NCBI GenBank assembly: GCA_031415055.1
Contig: JANOQZ010000007.1
Coordinates: 1-46,788 of the forward strand
Direction of reading: 5' to 3'
DNA length: 46,788 nucleotides
Source: JANMOK01 sp031415055
GTDB taxonomy: Bacteria > Pseudomonadota > Alphaproteobacteria > Rhodobacterales > Rhodobacteraceae
Position 1 is the first letter of the stretch; each line of letters begins with the position of its first letter. The position numbers and the translations under genes were made by a program. Below the pieces are notes generated by a model. It was not told the origin of the DNA and ran no database searches. It saw only the letters and a program-made list of their open reading frames with translations. This document shows positions 31,545 to 39,955 of this stretch, piece after piece.

Positions 31545-34475
31545 CTACCCCAACGCCGCATCGCAGCGTCGACATAACCCCGCATGCCCGTGCGTGCCCA
31601 CATCCGGCAATATTTTCCAGCAGCGTTGGCATTTATTGCCCAAAGCCAATGCCGGAACAATCGCCACACCGGGAATATCGGCTAACGCAAACGCCCCAGA
31701 GGGGGCCAAACCTGCGCTGATTGCCAGCCCTGATGTGATGCACACATCGGCGAAATCGACACTTTGAAGAACCTTGCGGGTTTCGGCATCGGCGACATGC
31801 ACGATGGGTGCAGCCTCCAGCGACGCACCGATGCGCTTTTCCATCCGCTCGATTTCCAGCGCCCCAGTGACAACCCGACGAACCTTGCGAATCTCGTCCC
31901 ATTTCGCGGCCAGTTCCGGATCGTTCCACCCTGCAACCGCATCGGGAAAATCGACCAGATGCACCGAGGACGTATCGCCCGGGAACCGCTCGAGCCAGAC
32001 CTCTTCCATGGTGAACACCAGCACCGGGGCCAGCCACGTCACCAGCCGGTGGAACAGCAAATCTAACACGGTTCGTGCCAAGCGACGGCGCAGGGAATCT
32101 GCGGCATCGCAATAGAGACTGTCCTTGCGAATGTCGAAATAGAAGGCTGACAGATCGCTGGTGCAGAACTGGAATACGGCCTGAAACACGCCCTGAAAAT
32201 CGTATTTCGCGTAACCTTCGCGAACGGTTGCGTCCAGTTCCGCCAAGCGATGCAGCACCCAGCGTTCCAACTCCGGCATCTCTGCCGGATCAACCCGTTC
32301 CGCCTCGCTGAACCCGTTCAAATTCCCCAGCATGAACCGCAAAGTATTCCTCAACCGACGATACGAATCCGCCGAGTTCTTCAGAATTTCCGGCCCGATC
32401 CGCAAGTCGGCGGTGTAATCCGACTGCGCCACCCACAGTCGCAAAATGTCGGCGCCGTATTCCTTGACCACCTTTTCTGGCGCCACGGTATTACCGACCG
32501 ACTTGGACATTTTCATGCCCTTTTCGTCCAGCGTGAACCCATGCGTCAGCACCGCCTTGTAAGGGGCGCGGCCCTTGGTGCCGCAGGCTTGCAAAAGCGA
32601 GGAATGGAACCAGCCGCGATGCTGGTCGGTGCCTTCGAGGTAAAGGTCGGCGATGCCGTCTTTGGTGCCGTCGGGCCGGTCGCGGAGGACGAAAGCATGG
32701 GTGGAACCAGAGTCAAACCAGACGTCGAGAATGTCGGTGACTTGGTCGAAGGATTCGGGGTCATGGTCGTTGCCAAGGAATCGAGCCTTGGCTCCCGGCT
32801 GATACCAAGCATCCGCGCCTTCGGATTCAAACGCCGCCGTAATACGGGCGTTGACCGCATCATCGCGCAACAGAAAGTCGGTGTCCGTGGGTTTGCGGCC
32901 CTTGCGGGTGAAACAGGTCAGCGGCACGCCCCAGGCGCGTTGGCGGCTCAGCACCCAGTCGGGACGCGCCTCGATCATCGCGTGCAGCCGGTTGCGGCCG
33001 GTCTGCGGGGTCCATTCGACAAGGGTGTCGATGGAAGTTAACGCCCGCTCGCGGATGGTCTTGCCATAGGTGTCGTCGCCGCCGATCTCGCGGTCGATAG
33101 CGGCGAACCATTGCGGGGTGTTGCGGTAGATCACTGGCGCTTTGGAGCGCCAGGAATGCGGGTAGGAATGCTTCAGTTTGCCCTTGGCAAAAAGCGCACC
33201 AGCATAGGCGAGTTGCTTGATGACCGAGACGTTTGACGGACCTTCCTTGCCATCGGGCAAGATGATGTGTTGGCCACCGAAAAGGGGCAAGTCGGCGCGG
33301 TAGCTGCCATCTTCCAAGACGTTGTAGGTCATCGGCAAGCCATGTTTCACAGCGAGTTGGTAGTCGTCATCGCCATGCGAAGGAGCGGTATGCACAAACC
33401 CAGTCCCCACATCGTCGGTGACGTGATCACCGGGGAGAAGCGGGACATGGAAGTCCCATTCGCCGTTGGTGCCTTCGACGTCGCGGAACGGGTGGGCGAG
33501 GACAATCGTCGTGAACTGGGAGAATCGGATATCCCAGAGCTTCTTTGTTTCACATTTTGCCTGAGAAAATACGCTTTCAGCCATTTGGCTTGAAACTACA
33601 ACTTTTTCCCCAGTGCGCGCAGGGCTTCCCTCGTGGGCAGATGTAACCTCGTAAACGGCGTAGCTAATAGCGGGGTTATAGGCGACCGCCCGGTTTTGAG
33701 GGATCGTCCAAGGCGTGGTTGTCCAGATGAGAACAGATGAACCCTTTATGTCATCATCAACATTGGAGATGTTCAAACCTGAAACGACAATATTTCCATT
33801 GAATGAAGTTATTGGAAACCTCACCCATATCGAGTGGCTCGTAACATCGTGATACTCCACCTCCGCCTCGGCCAAAGCTGTCTTCTCCACCGGCGACCAC
33901 ATCACGGGTTTGGAGCCCTGATACAGCGCCCCGTTCATCAGCAGTTTCTGGAACTCGGCGGCGATCACTGCTTCGGCGTGGAAATCCATCGTCTTGTAGG
34001 GGTCGTCCCATTTGCCGGTGACGCCGAGACGCTTGAATTCCTCGCGCTGGATATCGACCCAGCCTTCGGCGAACTTGCGGCATTCCTGGCGGAAGGCGAC
34101 CACATCAACGGCGTCTTTGTTCAAGCCCTTGGCGCGGTATTGTTCCTCGATCTTCCATTCGATCGGCAGGCCGTGACAATCCCAACCCGGCACGTAACGC
34201 GAATCCTTGCCCATCATCTGTTGGGAGCGCACCACCATGTCCTTGAGGATCTTGTTCAGCGCGTGGCCGATATGCAGGTTGCCGTTGGCATAGGGCGGGC
34301 CGTCGTGCAGAACGAAACTTTCACGGCCGGTTTTTTCACGCAGGCGGTCATAGACGCCGATCTTTTCCCAACGCTCCAGCCAGGCCGGTTCGCGCTGCGG
34401 CAGACCGGCTCGCATCGGGAAATCGGTCTGCGGCAGCAGGATCGTGTCTTTATAGTCGGGCACATCGGCGCACAT
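31545..34475 (-). CDS. ileS: Isoleucyl-tRNA synthetase
   Basis: IleS charges tRNA-Ile in the cytoplasm and edits valine errors. The protein is 976 residues, class I. The HIGH motif is HIGH at 68-71 (ANGNLHIGHALNK), followed by PGWDCHGLPIEWKIE. The editing domain (about 190-400) contains WTTTPWTIPQNRAVAY and TAPSHGDDDY. The KMSKS motif is at 655-659. The C-terminal end has the zinc motif with Cys949, Cys952, Cys968 and Cys971. The ATG at 34475 starts MCADVPDYKDT, typical for alphaproteobacteria. It is convergent with kynU; the gene to its right (a permease) is divergent. Confidence 0.96.
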   Translation of the reverse strand: MCADVPDYKDTILLPQTDFPMRAGLPQREPAWLERWEKIGVYDRLREKTGRESFVLHDGPPYANGNLHIGHALNKILKDMVVRSQQMMGKDSRYVPGWDCHGLPIEWKIEEQYRAKGLNKDAVDVVAFRQECRKFAEGWVDIQREEFKRLGVTGKWDDPYKTMDFHAEAVIAAEFQKLLMNGALYQGSKPVMWSPVEKTALAEAEVEYHDVTSHSIWVRFPITSFNGNIVVSGLNISNVDDDIKGSSVLIWTTTPWTIPQNRAVAYNPAISYAVYEVTSAHEGSPARTGEKVVVSSQMAESVFSQAKCETKKLWDIRFSQFTTIVLAHPFRDVEGTNGEWDFHVPLLPGDHVTDDVGTGFVHTAPSHGDDDYQLAVKHGLPMTYNVLEDGSYRADLPLFGGQHIILPDGKEGPSNVSVIKQLAYAGALFAKGKLKHSYPHSWRSKAPVIYRNTPQWFAAIDREIGGDDTYGKTIRERALTSIDTLVEWTPQTGRNRLHAMIEARPDWVLSRQRAWGVPLTCFTRKGRKPTDTDFLLRDDAVNARITAAFESEGADAWYQPGAKARFLGNDHDPESFDQVTDILDVWFDSGSTHAFVLRDRPDGTKDGIADLYLEGTDQHRGWFHSSLLQACGTKGRAPYKAVLTHGFTLDEKGMKMSKSVGNTVAPEKVVKEYGADILRLWVAQSDYTADLRIGPEILKNSADSYRRLRNTLRFMLGNLNGFSEAERVDPAEMPELERWVLHRLAELDATVREGYAKYDFQGVFQAVFQFCTSDLSAFYFDIRKDSLYCDAADSLRRRLARTVLDLLFHRLVTWLAPVLVFTMEEVWLERFPGDTSSVHLVDFPDAVAGWNDPELAAKWDEIRKVRRVVTGALEIERMEKRIGASLEAAPIVHVADAETRKVLQSVDFADVCITSGLAISAGLAPSGAFALADIPGVAIVPALALGNKCQRCWKILPDVGTHGHAGLCRRCDAALG

Positions 34476-34924
34476 TTTGGCGTCCTTGAAGCGAATTACG
34501 GATCGGTCTTTAGGGGAAGGTCGGCGCGGGGTCCATACGCCTTTGCCCGGCAGCGCTTAGCGTGCCGGGGCGGTAATCGATATGTTGGACCAAATTTGCG
34601 TCATGGGGACCTTCTAGCACTGGTGGCAGTTTGGGTAAAGTAGCGACATTGCCGGGGCGTAGGTCGCGAAAAACCCATGTTTTACCCCCTCCTGAAACGT
34701 TTCAGATTGACGCCGAATGGGGCATTTTGCCCATGTTTTTAGACGACCTCGACGTGACCTTTCAGCCGCCATTTCAGTGGCGTTCAATCGTAAATTTATG
34801 GTTAATTTGAAAAATTATATCGCTTATTATCAATAGTTTACGCGTTCTGGCACGCGTGCGCGAATCGCCCTCACTTGCGCTTTTCGACCCGAAAACTCAC
34901 TCTGCCGGAAAATCAGGGGCAAGC
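34476..34924. other. Intergenic region between ileS and the DMT permease
   Basis: No coding region is evident. Apart from the palindrome listed separately, an AT-rich run (about 34789-34838) with TTGAAA at 34807-34812 and a downstream TATTATCA-like stretch looks like a promoter for the permease. The divergent ileS promoter should lie near 34480-34650. The frame of the permease is open to 34856, but the start is drawn at 34925. Confidence 0.5.
34692..34705. promoter_or_regulatory. Perfect 14-bp palindrome, LacI-type operator pattern
   Basis: CTGAAACGTTTCAG is a perfect palindrome with a central CG, as in LacI-family operators (TGAAACGTTTCA). It lies between ileS and the permease. No LacI gene is nearby in this window except the one at 16-17 kb, so the regulator is unknown, and it may be chance. 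Confidence 0.45.
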
Positions 34925-35761
34925 ATGAGTTTAGGCGTCCTTTTCGCGGTTTTAACCGCCGCCCTGATCCACGCCACGTGGAATGCCGTCATTAAAACCG
35001 GGGCGGACCGGTATCAGGGCATGTTGTTGCTAACGCTGACCCAAGGCGTGATGGCTTTGGCGATGGTCTTTTGGTTCCCGCTTCCAGCGCGTGAGGCTTG
35101 GCCTTGGCTGCTTGGGTCGGGGTTTTTCCATACGTTCTACAAGCTGTTTCTCAGCGCCGCTTATCAGCGCGGCGACTTGTCACGCGTCTATCCCATCGCG
35201 CGGGGGGCCGCACCTGTAATGGTGCTGGCGATTGGCTGGTCGCTGGCGACCGACGTGATTTTTCCCTTGGAAATCGCCGGGATTCTGTTGGTTTCCGGCG
35301 GAATATTGTTGCTGGCGCATGGGGTTTGGAATTCGGGCGAAACCCGGTCATTGGTGCCGTTTGCCCTAGGATCAGCCGCCTGCACGGCGGGGTATTCGAT
35401 TGTGGACGGGCTGGGGGCGCGGGTGTCGGGCACGGCTTCGGGCTATGTGGCGTGGCTGTTTGTGTTGGATGCGGCGTTTTTTACGGTTTGCAGCTTGGTT
35501 TCGGGCCGTAAAGCGGCGTTTGTTGCCACACCAAAGCAATGGATGATTGGCGCGTTGGTTGGCGGGCTATCGCTGGCGGGCTATTGGATTGTCGTCTGGG
35601 CCATGACCCAAGCACCGATTGCTTTGGTCTCCGCATTGCGCGAAACTTCGGTGCTGTTTGCGATGGGGATTGGGGTGGTTTTGATGGGTGAGAAATTCGG
35701 GTTGGGCAAGGGAATAGCCGCGCTGCTGATCGTTGGCGGTATTGTGGCGATACGGCTGTGA
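34925..35761 (+). CDS. DMT-superfamily (EamA-like) transporter
   Basis: This is an inner-membrane exporter or importer of the drug/metabolite transporter superfamily, 278 residues with about ten spans in two halves. N-terminal half: SLGVLFAVLTAALIHATWNAVIK (EamA start), FHTFYKLFLSAAYQRGDLSRVYPIARGAAPVMVLAIGW (the typical internal motif RGDLSxVYPIARG). Second half: LVPFALGSAACTAGYSIVDGLGARVSG, ALRETSVLFAMGIGVVLMGEKFG and the ending ALLIVGGIVAIRL. The frame begins at 34856, but Met at 34925 starts the hydrophobic part. It shares a GTGA overlap with the next gene, cobU/cobP. A role in cobalamin intermediate transport is possible only by association. Confidence 0.88.
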   Translation: MSLGVLFAVLTAALIHATWNAVIKTGADRYQGMLLLTLTQGVMALAMVFWFPLPAREAWPWLLGSGFFHTFYKLFLSAAYQRGDLSRVYPIARGAAPVMVLAIGWSLATDVIFPLEIAGILLVSGGILLLAHGVWNSGETRSLVPFALGSAACTAGYSIVDGLGARVSGTASGYVAWLFVLDAAFFTVCSLVSGRKAAFVATPKQWMIGALVGGLSLAGYWIVVWAMTQAPIALVSALRETSVLFAMGIGVVLMGEKFGLGKGIAALLIVGGIVAIRL

Positions 35762-36270
35762 TTTTGCCGAAGTTGACGTTGGTATTAGGCGGCGCAAGGT
35801 CGGGGAAGTCACGGTTTGCCGAAGGGTTGGTCGCGGCAACTGGCTTGCCCAAAACCTATATCGCAACAGCACAGGCCTTCGACCATGAGATGGCGGCAAA
35901 GATTGCGCGGCATAGGTCGGATCGCGGTGCAGGTTGGGTCACAATTGAGGCTCCGCTAGAATTGGAAGCCGCATTGTGTGATGTGCCTGCGGGCGGGGTT
36001 GTGATGGTCGATTGCCTGACTTTGTGGCTGTCAAACCAGATGCTGGCAGGGCTTGGGTCTGAGGGGTTGTTGTCGGCGTTGAAGGGCTGTCGCAGCCCAG
36101 TCGTTTGCGTGTCCAACGAGGTCGGCATGGGGTTGGTTCCCGATACGCCCTTGGGGCGTGAGTTTCGTGATGCGCAAGGGCGGTTGAATCAAGAGGTTGC
36201 CGCCTTGGCCGACTTGGTGGTTTTCGTGGCCGCAGGTTTGCCTTTGGTTCTGAAAGGCCAACTGCCGTGA
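35758..36270 (+). CDS. cobU: Adenosylcobinamide kinase / guanylyltransferase
   Basis: This bifunctional enzyme phosphorylates adenosylcobinamide and adds GMP, in the assembly of the lower ligand loop of vitamin B12. It is 170 residues, the usual size. P-loop: VLGGARSGKSRFAE (11-18 for GARSGKS). Other features are TYIATAQAFDHEM, RHRSDRGAGWVTIEAP, MVDCLTLWLSNQM, and VSNEVGMGLVPDTPLGREFRDAQGRLNQEVA, the family's nucleotide-binding part. The start is GTG at 35758, overlapping the permease stop as GTGA. The stop overlaps the next start in the same way, so the three genes are a coupled unit. The symbol cobP is used for the same enzyme in other species. Confidence 0.93.
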   Translation: MILPKLTLVLGGARSGKSRFAEGLVAATGLPKTYIATAQAFDHEMAAKIARHRSDRGAGWVTIEAPLELEAALCDVPAGGVVMVDCLTLWLSNQMLAGLGSEGLLSALKGCRSPVVCVSNEVGMGLVPDTPLGREFRDAQGRLNQEVAALADLVVFVAAGLPLVLKGQLP

Positions 36271-36845
36271 TCACCCGTTTCTGGTGGGTGCGGCACGGGC
36301 CGACGCATTCGCGGGTGATCAATGGCTGGACGGATGTTGCGGCGGATTTGAGCGATGTGAATGCGATTGCGCGGTTGCAGGCGTTTTTGCCCACGGATGC
36401 GCTGTTGGTGTCATCCGACTTGTCGCGGGCGCGGAAGACGGCGGATTTGCTGGCAGGTTCGCGCTTGCCGGATGACCCCGACCTGCGCGAGGGAAATCAT
36501 GGGGATTGGGAAGGGAAATCTTTTACCGAGATTGCTTTGATTGACCCTGAACTTAGCCGTCGGTATTGGGAGAACCCCGGCGATGTTGCACCGCCAAACG
36601 GGGAAAGTTGGAACAAAGTTGCCTCGCGGGTTTGGCGGGTTGTGGATCGGTTGACTGTGCCCGAACATGACGATGTAATTGCTGTAGCCCACTACGGCGT
36701 GATCCTAACTGCAATTCAACGCGCTGCGGGGATGAGCGCGAAGGCGGCGCTGGCGTTTGAAATTGAGCCGCTATCGGTGACGCGACTGGAATATCTGCGC
36801 GACGCCAACGCTTGGCGGATTGGGTTTATCAATCACGTCGCGTGA
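36267..36845 (+). CDS. Histidine phosphatase family protein (CobC-like)
   Basis: This belongs to the phosphoglycerate-mutase-like histidine phosphatases, 192 residues. The start FWWVRHGPTHS has the catalytic RHG with His10. The SSDLSRARKTADLL segment, the DLREGNHGDWEGKSFTEI acid motif and AVAHYGVILTAIQRAAG with the second His are as expected. Next to a cobinamide kinase it is plausibly alpha-ribazole phosphatase (CobC), which removes phosphate from alpha-ribazole-5-phosphate or adenosylcobalamin phosphate. This is inference. It begins at GTG (36267), overlapping the cobU stop by GTGA. Confidence 0.88.
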   Translation: MITRFWWVRHGPTHSRVINGWTDVAADLSDVNAIARLQAFLPTDALLVSSDLSRARKTADLLAGSRLPDDPDLREGNHGDWEGKSFTEIALIDPELSRRYWENPGDVAPPNGESWNKVASRVWRVVDRLTVPEHDDVIAVAHYGVILTAIQRAAGMSAKAALAFEIEPLSVTRLEYLRDANAWRIGFINHVA

Positions 36846-36913
36846 TGGATTTGGCCAAGTTTTCTGATTGGACAGTCGCAACTTGAGCGGGCAATTAGCG
36901 ACCGGAGGGACAC

Positions 36914-37594
36914 ATGACCTATACACTCGGCATTGCTGACAGAATTTATTCCAGTTGGTCGCTGCGTGGCTGGCTGTTGTTTGCCAGGTTTGGCATCGCG
37001 GCAAACCTGCGCGAAGGGCGGCTTTATACCGATGAAATTGTCAAGGTCTTGGCCGATTTTGGTGGTGCACGGCTGGTTCCGGCGGTGGCGGCGGATGATG
37101 GGTTGGTGGTCTGGGATTCGCTGGCAATTGCCGAAACTTTGGCCGAGCGGCATCCGAATGCTGGTCATTGGCCCGTTGATCCTGCCTTGCGAGCATTGGC
37201 GCGGTCGATGTGCGCTGAAATGCATTCTGGGTTTAAAGCCTTGCGCAACGCTTGCCCGATGAACCTGGAACATCGGTATGTCGGGTTTGAAGTCACCGAA
37301 GCGGTGCGCAAAGATTTGGATCGGATCGAATTGATCTGGCGTTTGGCACGGCAGAAATCAGGGGCCAAAGGACTTTGGCTATTCGGCGATTATTGTGCGG
37401 CAGATGCGTTTTTCGCGCCCGTAGCGACGCGGATTGCGACCTATTGCTTGGCGGTTGGCGCTGACGCACAAGCCTATGTCGCTGCACATTTGGCCGATGA
37501 CAAGTTTCGTGAATGGCGGGCCGCTGGACTGGTCAATTTTGTCGCCCAACCGAGTTACGCAATGGACTTGCCGACCGAACCTTGGCCGTCCTAA
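36914..37594 (+). CDS. Glutathione S-transferase family protein
   Basis: This is a GST-fold protein, 226 residues. The thioredoxin-like N-terminal domain begins TLGIADRIYSSWSLRGWLLFARFG, with the conserved Ser in YSSWSLR, and has LVPAVAADDGLVVWDSLAIAETLAERHP, where VPA and D-S-L-AI form the glutathione-binding site. The helical second domain contains FKALRNACPMNLEHRY and GLWLFGDYCAADAFFAPVATRIATYCL. It has its own ribosome binding site (GGAGG before the ATG) and stands 68 bases after the phosphatase gene. Its electrophilic substrate is unknown. Confidence 0.88.
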   Translation: MTYTLGIADRIYSSWSLRGWLLFARFGIAANLREGRLYTDEIVKVLADFGGARLVPAVAADDGLVVWDSLAIAETLAERHPNAGHWPVDPALRALARSMCAEMHSGFKALRNACPMNLEHRYVGFEVTEAVRKDLDRIELIWRLARQKSGAKGLWLFGDYCAADAFFAPVATRIATYCLAVGADAQAYVAAHLADDKFREWRAAGLVNFVAQPSYAMDLPTEPWPS

Positions 37595-37658
37595 GGCATT
37601 GCGTTAACCAAGTATCAATGCCGTTAAGCGATTGTGGGGGTTTCCAGAAGGGAACCAG

Positions 37659-39161
37659 ATGATCGCGCGGGCTTACACGGTGGCATTTCAGGGCGTGGAC
37701 GCGCGGATTGTCGAGGTGCAATGCGCGGTTGCTCCGGGATTGCCCGCGTTCAATCTGGTCGGATTGCCCGACAAGGCCGTCAGCGAAGCGAAGGAGCGGG
37801 TGCGCGCGGCGTTGACCTCGCTGGGGATCGCCCTGCCCGCAAAACGGATCACCGTCAACCTGTCACCCGCTGATTTGCCCAAGGAAGGCTCGCATTTCGA
37901 TTTGCCGATTGCGCTGGCGTTGCTGGCGGCCATCGAGGTTCTGCCCAAGGCGGAAGTGGCGAGGCAGGTGGCATTGGGCGAGTTGTCACTGGATGGCACA
38001 CTGATCGCGGTGATTGGCGCTTTGCCTGCAGCAGTCGCGGCGGCGGCGGCGGATTTTTCGTTGATTTGCCCCAAGGCTTGCGGAGCTGAGGCGGCTTGGG
38101 TGGAAGCGGTGCAAGTGATTGCGCCAGCCAATCTGCTGGATTTGATCAACCATTTCACCGGGCGCAATGTGCTGGCACCCGCCGAACCGGGCGAAGTGAC
38201 CAACACGGCTTTGATCCGCGACATGCGCGATGTGAAGGGGCAGGAACGGGCGAAGCGGGCATTGGAAGTGGCGGCTGCCGGTCGGCACCATTTTTTCATG
38301 GTGGGCGAACCGGGATCGGGCAAGTCGATGATGGCGGCGCGATTGCCGGGGATATTGCCGCCGCTGGACCCGGAAGAGGCGCTGGAAACCTCGATGATCC
38401 ATTCGCTGGCAGGGTTGCTGGAAGAGGGCGGCATCAACCGCGCGAGGCCGTTTCGTGCGCCGCACCACACGGCCTCGATGGCGGCGATTGTCGGCGGTGG
38501 CAGGGATGCCAAACCGGGCGAGATTTCGCTGGCGCATCACGGCGTGTTGTTTCTGGACGAGTTTCCGGAATTTCCCCGGCCTGTTCTGGAGACTCTGCGC
38601 CAACCGGTGGAAACCGGCGATGTGGTGGTGGCGCGGGCGAATGCGCATATTCGATACCCTTGCAAATTCATGCTGGTCTGCGCGTCCAACCCCTGCAAAT
38701 GCGGCTATATGGCCGACCCTTCGCGGGCGTGTCCGAGGGCACCGGTGTGCGGGCAGGATTATTTGGGGCGCATTTCGGGGCCACTGATGGACCGATTTGA
38801 TATTCGTATGGAGGTTCCGCCAGTTTCGGTTTCCGATTTGAGCCTGCCACCAGCAGCGGAAGGGTCGGCGGAGATTGGAGCGCGGGTGGCGGAGGCGCGG
38901 CAAGTGCAGCGTCGGCGGTTCAAGGACCATCCGGGGATCGGCCTGAATTCCGAGGCCGAAGGCGATTTGCTTGACGAGATTGCAGCGCTGGATGCCGAAG
39001 GAACCGACCTGCTGAAACGGGCAACCGAGAAGTTTCGCATGACCGCGCGCGGTTATCACCGGATTTTGCGGGTGGCGCGGACGATTGCCGATCTGGATGG
39101 GTCGGCGACGGTGCGAAAACCGCATTTGGCGGAGGCGATTGGTTATAGGATGGCGTTGTAG
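37659..39161 (+). CDS. comM: YifB/ComM-family Mg-chelatase-like ATPase
   Basis: This AAA+ ATPase of the YifB/ComM family is 500 residues; ComM in Vibrio is a DNA helicase in natural transformation, and homologues are found in most proteobacteria. The N-terminal part has ARAYTVAFQGVDARIVEVQ, LVGLPDKAVSEAKERVRAAL and FDLPIALALL. The ATPase core has GEPGSGKSMMAARL (Walker A), RPFRAPHHTASMAAIVGGG, LAHHGVLFLDEFPEFPRPVLETLRQP (Walker B with sensor), CASNPCKCGY and CPRAPVCGQDYLGRISGPLMDRFD. The frame starts at TTG 37632, but ATG at 37659 follows AGAAGGGA and begins the conserved part, so it is chosen. Confidence 0.92.
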   Translation: MIARAYTVAFQGVDARIVEVQCAVAPGLPAFNLVGLPDKAVSEAKERVRAALTSLGIALPAKRITVNLSPADLPKEGSHFDLPIALALLAAIEVLPKAEVARQVALGELSLDGTLIAVIGALPAAVAAAAADFSLICPKACGAEAAWVEAVQVIAPANLLDLINHFTGRNVLAPAEPGEVTNTALIRDMRDVKGQERAKRALEVAAAGRHHFFMVGEPGSGKSMMAARLPGILPPLDPEEALETSMIHSLAGLLEEGGINRARPFRAPHHTASMAAIVGGGRDAKPGEISLAHHGVLFLDEFPEFPRPVLETLRQPVETGDVVVARANAHIRYPCKFMLVCASNPCKCGYMADPSRACPRAPVCGQDYLGRISGPLMDRFDIRMEVPPVSVSDLSLPPAAEGSAEIGARVAEARQVQRRRFKDHPGIGLNSEAEGDLLDEIAALDAEGTDLLKRATEKFRMTARGYHRILRVARTIADLDGSATVRKPHLAEAIGYRMAL

Positions 39162-39247
39162 CACAGAGGCGATAATTTTTCTGGCATTGCGACGGATTTT
39201 TCGCAGATTAGCGTTTAAGAAACTGTATTGCAGCTAAAGGACCCCCG

Positions 39248-39955
39248 ATGACCGTTCCCGCACGAATATTTGACCGTCGCGCCCTGTTGAAAACCCTGTC
39301 TTTGCTGCCAATTTCGGCCTTTGGAACCGTGCCTTTGTGGGCGACCAAGGCTGCTGCCGAGGCGGGTTTGGCCACGGGCAATGTCTGTATGGTATCGCCG
39401 GAAACCACCGAAGGGCCTTATTACATCGACCCTAAATTGATCCGTGCTGACATTACCGAGGGAAAATCAGGGGTGCCACTGGCGATGACCGTGCAAGTGG
39501 TCAGCGCCGAATGCGTGCCGTTAAGCGGCGCGCGCGTGGATATTTGGCATTGCGATGCCGACGGCAATTATTCCGGCTTTGCCGACCAAGGCAGCGATAC
39601 GGCGCTGGATACCGAGGGGCAAACATTCCTGCGCGGCACTTTGTTCACTGACGCCTATGGCGTGGTGACGTTCCGGACCATTTTCCCGGGCTGGTATCGC
39701 GGGCGGACGACGCATATCCACTATATGATCTATCTGGACGAAAAGACGATTCTGACCTCGCAAATCTTCTTTCCTCAAGCCGCGACTGACGAGCTTTACC
39801 TAACGATAAGCCCGTATGCGGAACGAGCGGGATCACCGGCCATGACCAACGCCGATGACAGAATTGCGCGGGATGCTGGTGAAGGCGCGATTGCCAGTTT
39901 GGCGGCGGATGGGGCGGGTTATGCCTCGGCTTTAGTCGTGGGGGTTCAGGTCTGA
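39248..39955 (+). CDS. Exported intradiol-dioxygenase-like protein
   Basis: This resembles the intradiol ring-cleavage dioxygenases (catechol and protocatechuate type) in a shorter, exported form of 235 residues. The N-terminus DRRALLKTLSLLPISAFG has an RR pair and hydrophobic core like a Tat signal, with cleavage likely near AAAEAG. By eye the four iron ligands are present: Tyr108 (DGNYSG), Tyr150 (FPGWYRG), His156 and His158 (THIHYM). Other features are SPETTEGPYYIDP and LSGARVDIWHCDADG. The last 10 bases overlap the threonine aldolase gene tail to tail. True substrate is unknown; proteins of this kind have been linked to aromatic turnover outside the cytoplasm. Confidence 0.85.
   Translation: MTVPARIFDRRALLKTLSLLPISAFGTVPLWATKAAAEAGLATGNVCMVSPETTEGPYYIDPKLIRADITEGKSGVPLAMTVQVVSAECVPLSGARVDIWHCDADGNYSGFADQGSDTALDTEGQTFLRGTLFTDAYGVVTFRTIFPGWYRGRTTHIHYMIYLDEKTILTSQIFFPQAATDELYLTISPYAERAGSPAMTNADDRIARDAGEGAIASLAADGAGYASALVVGVQV

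Noticed and set aside
37986..39164. 392-codon frame antisense to comM
   Set aside because: It mirrors conserved ATPase codons; its own product is Arg/His-rich without motifs.
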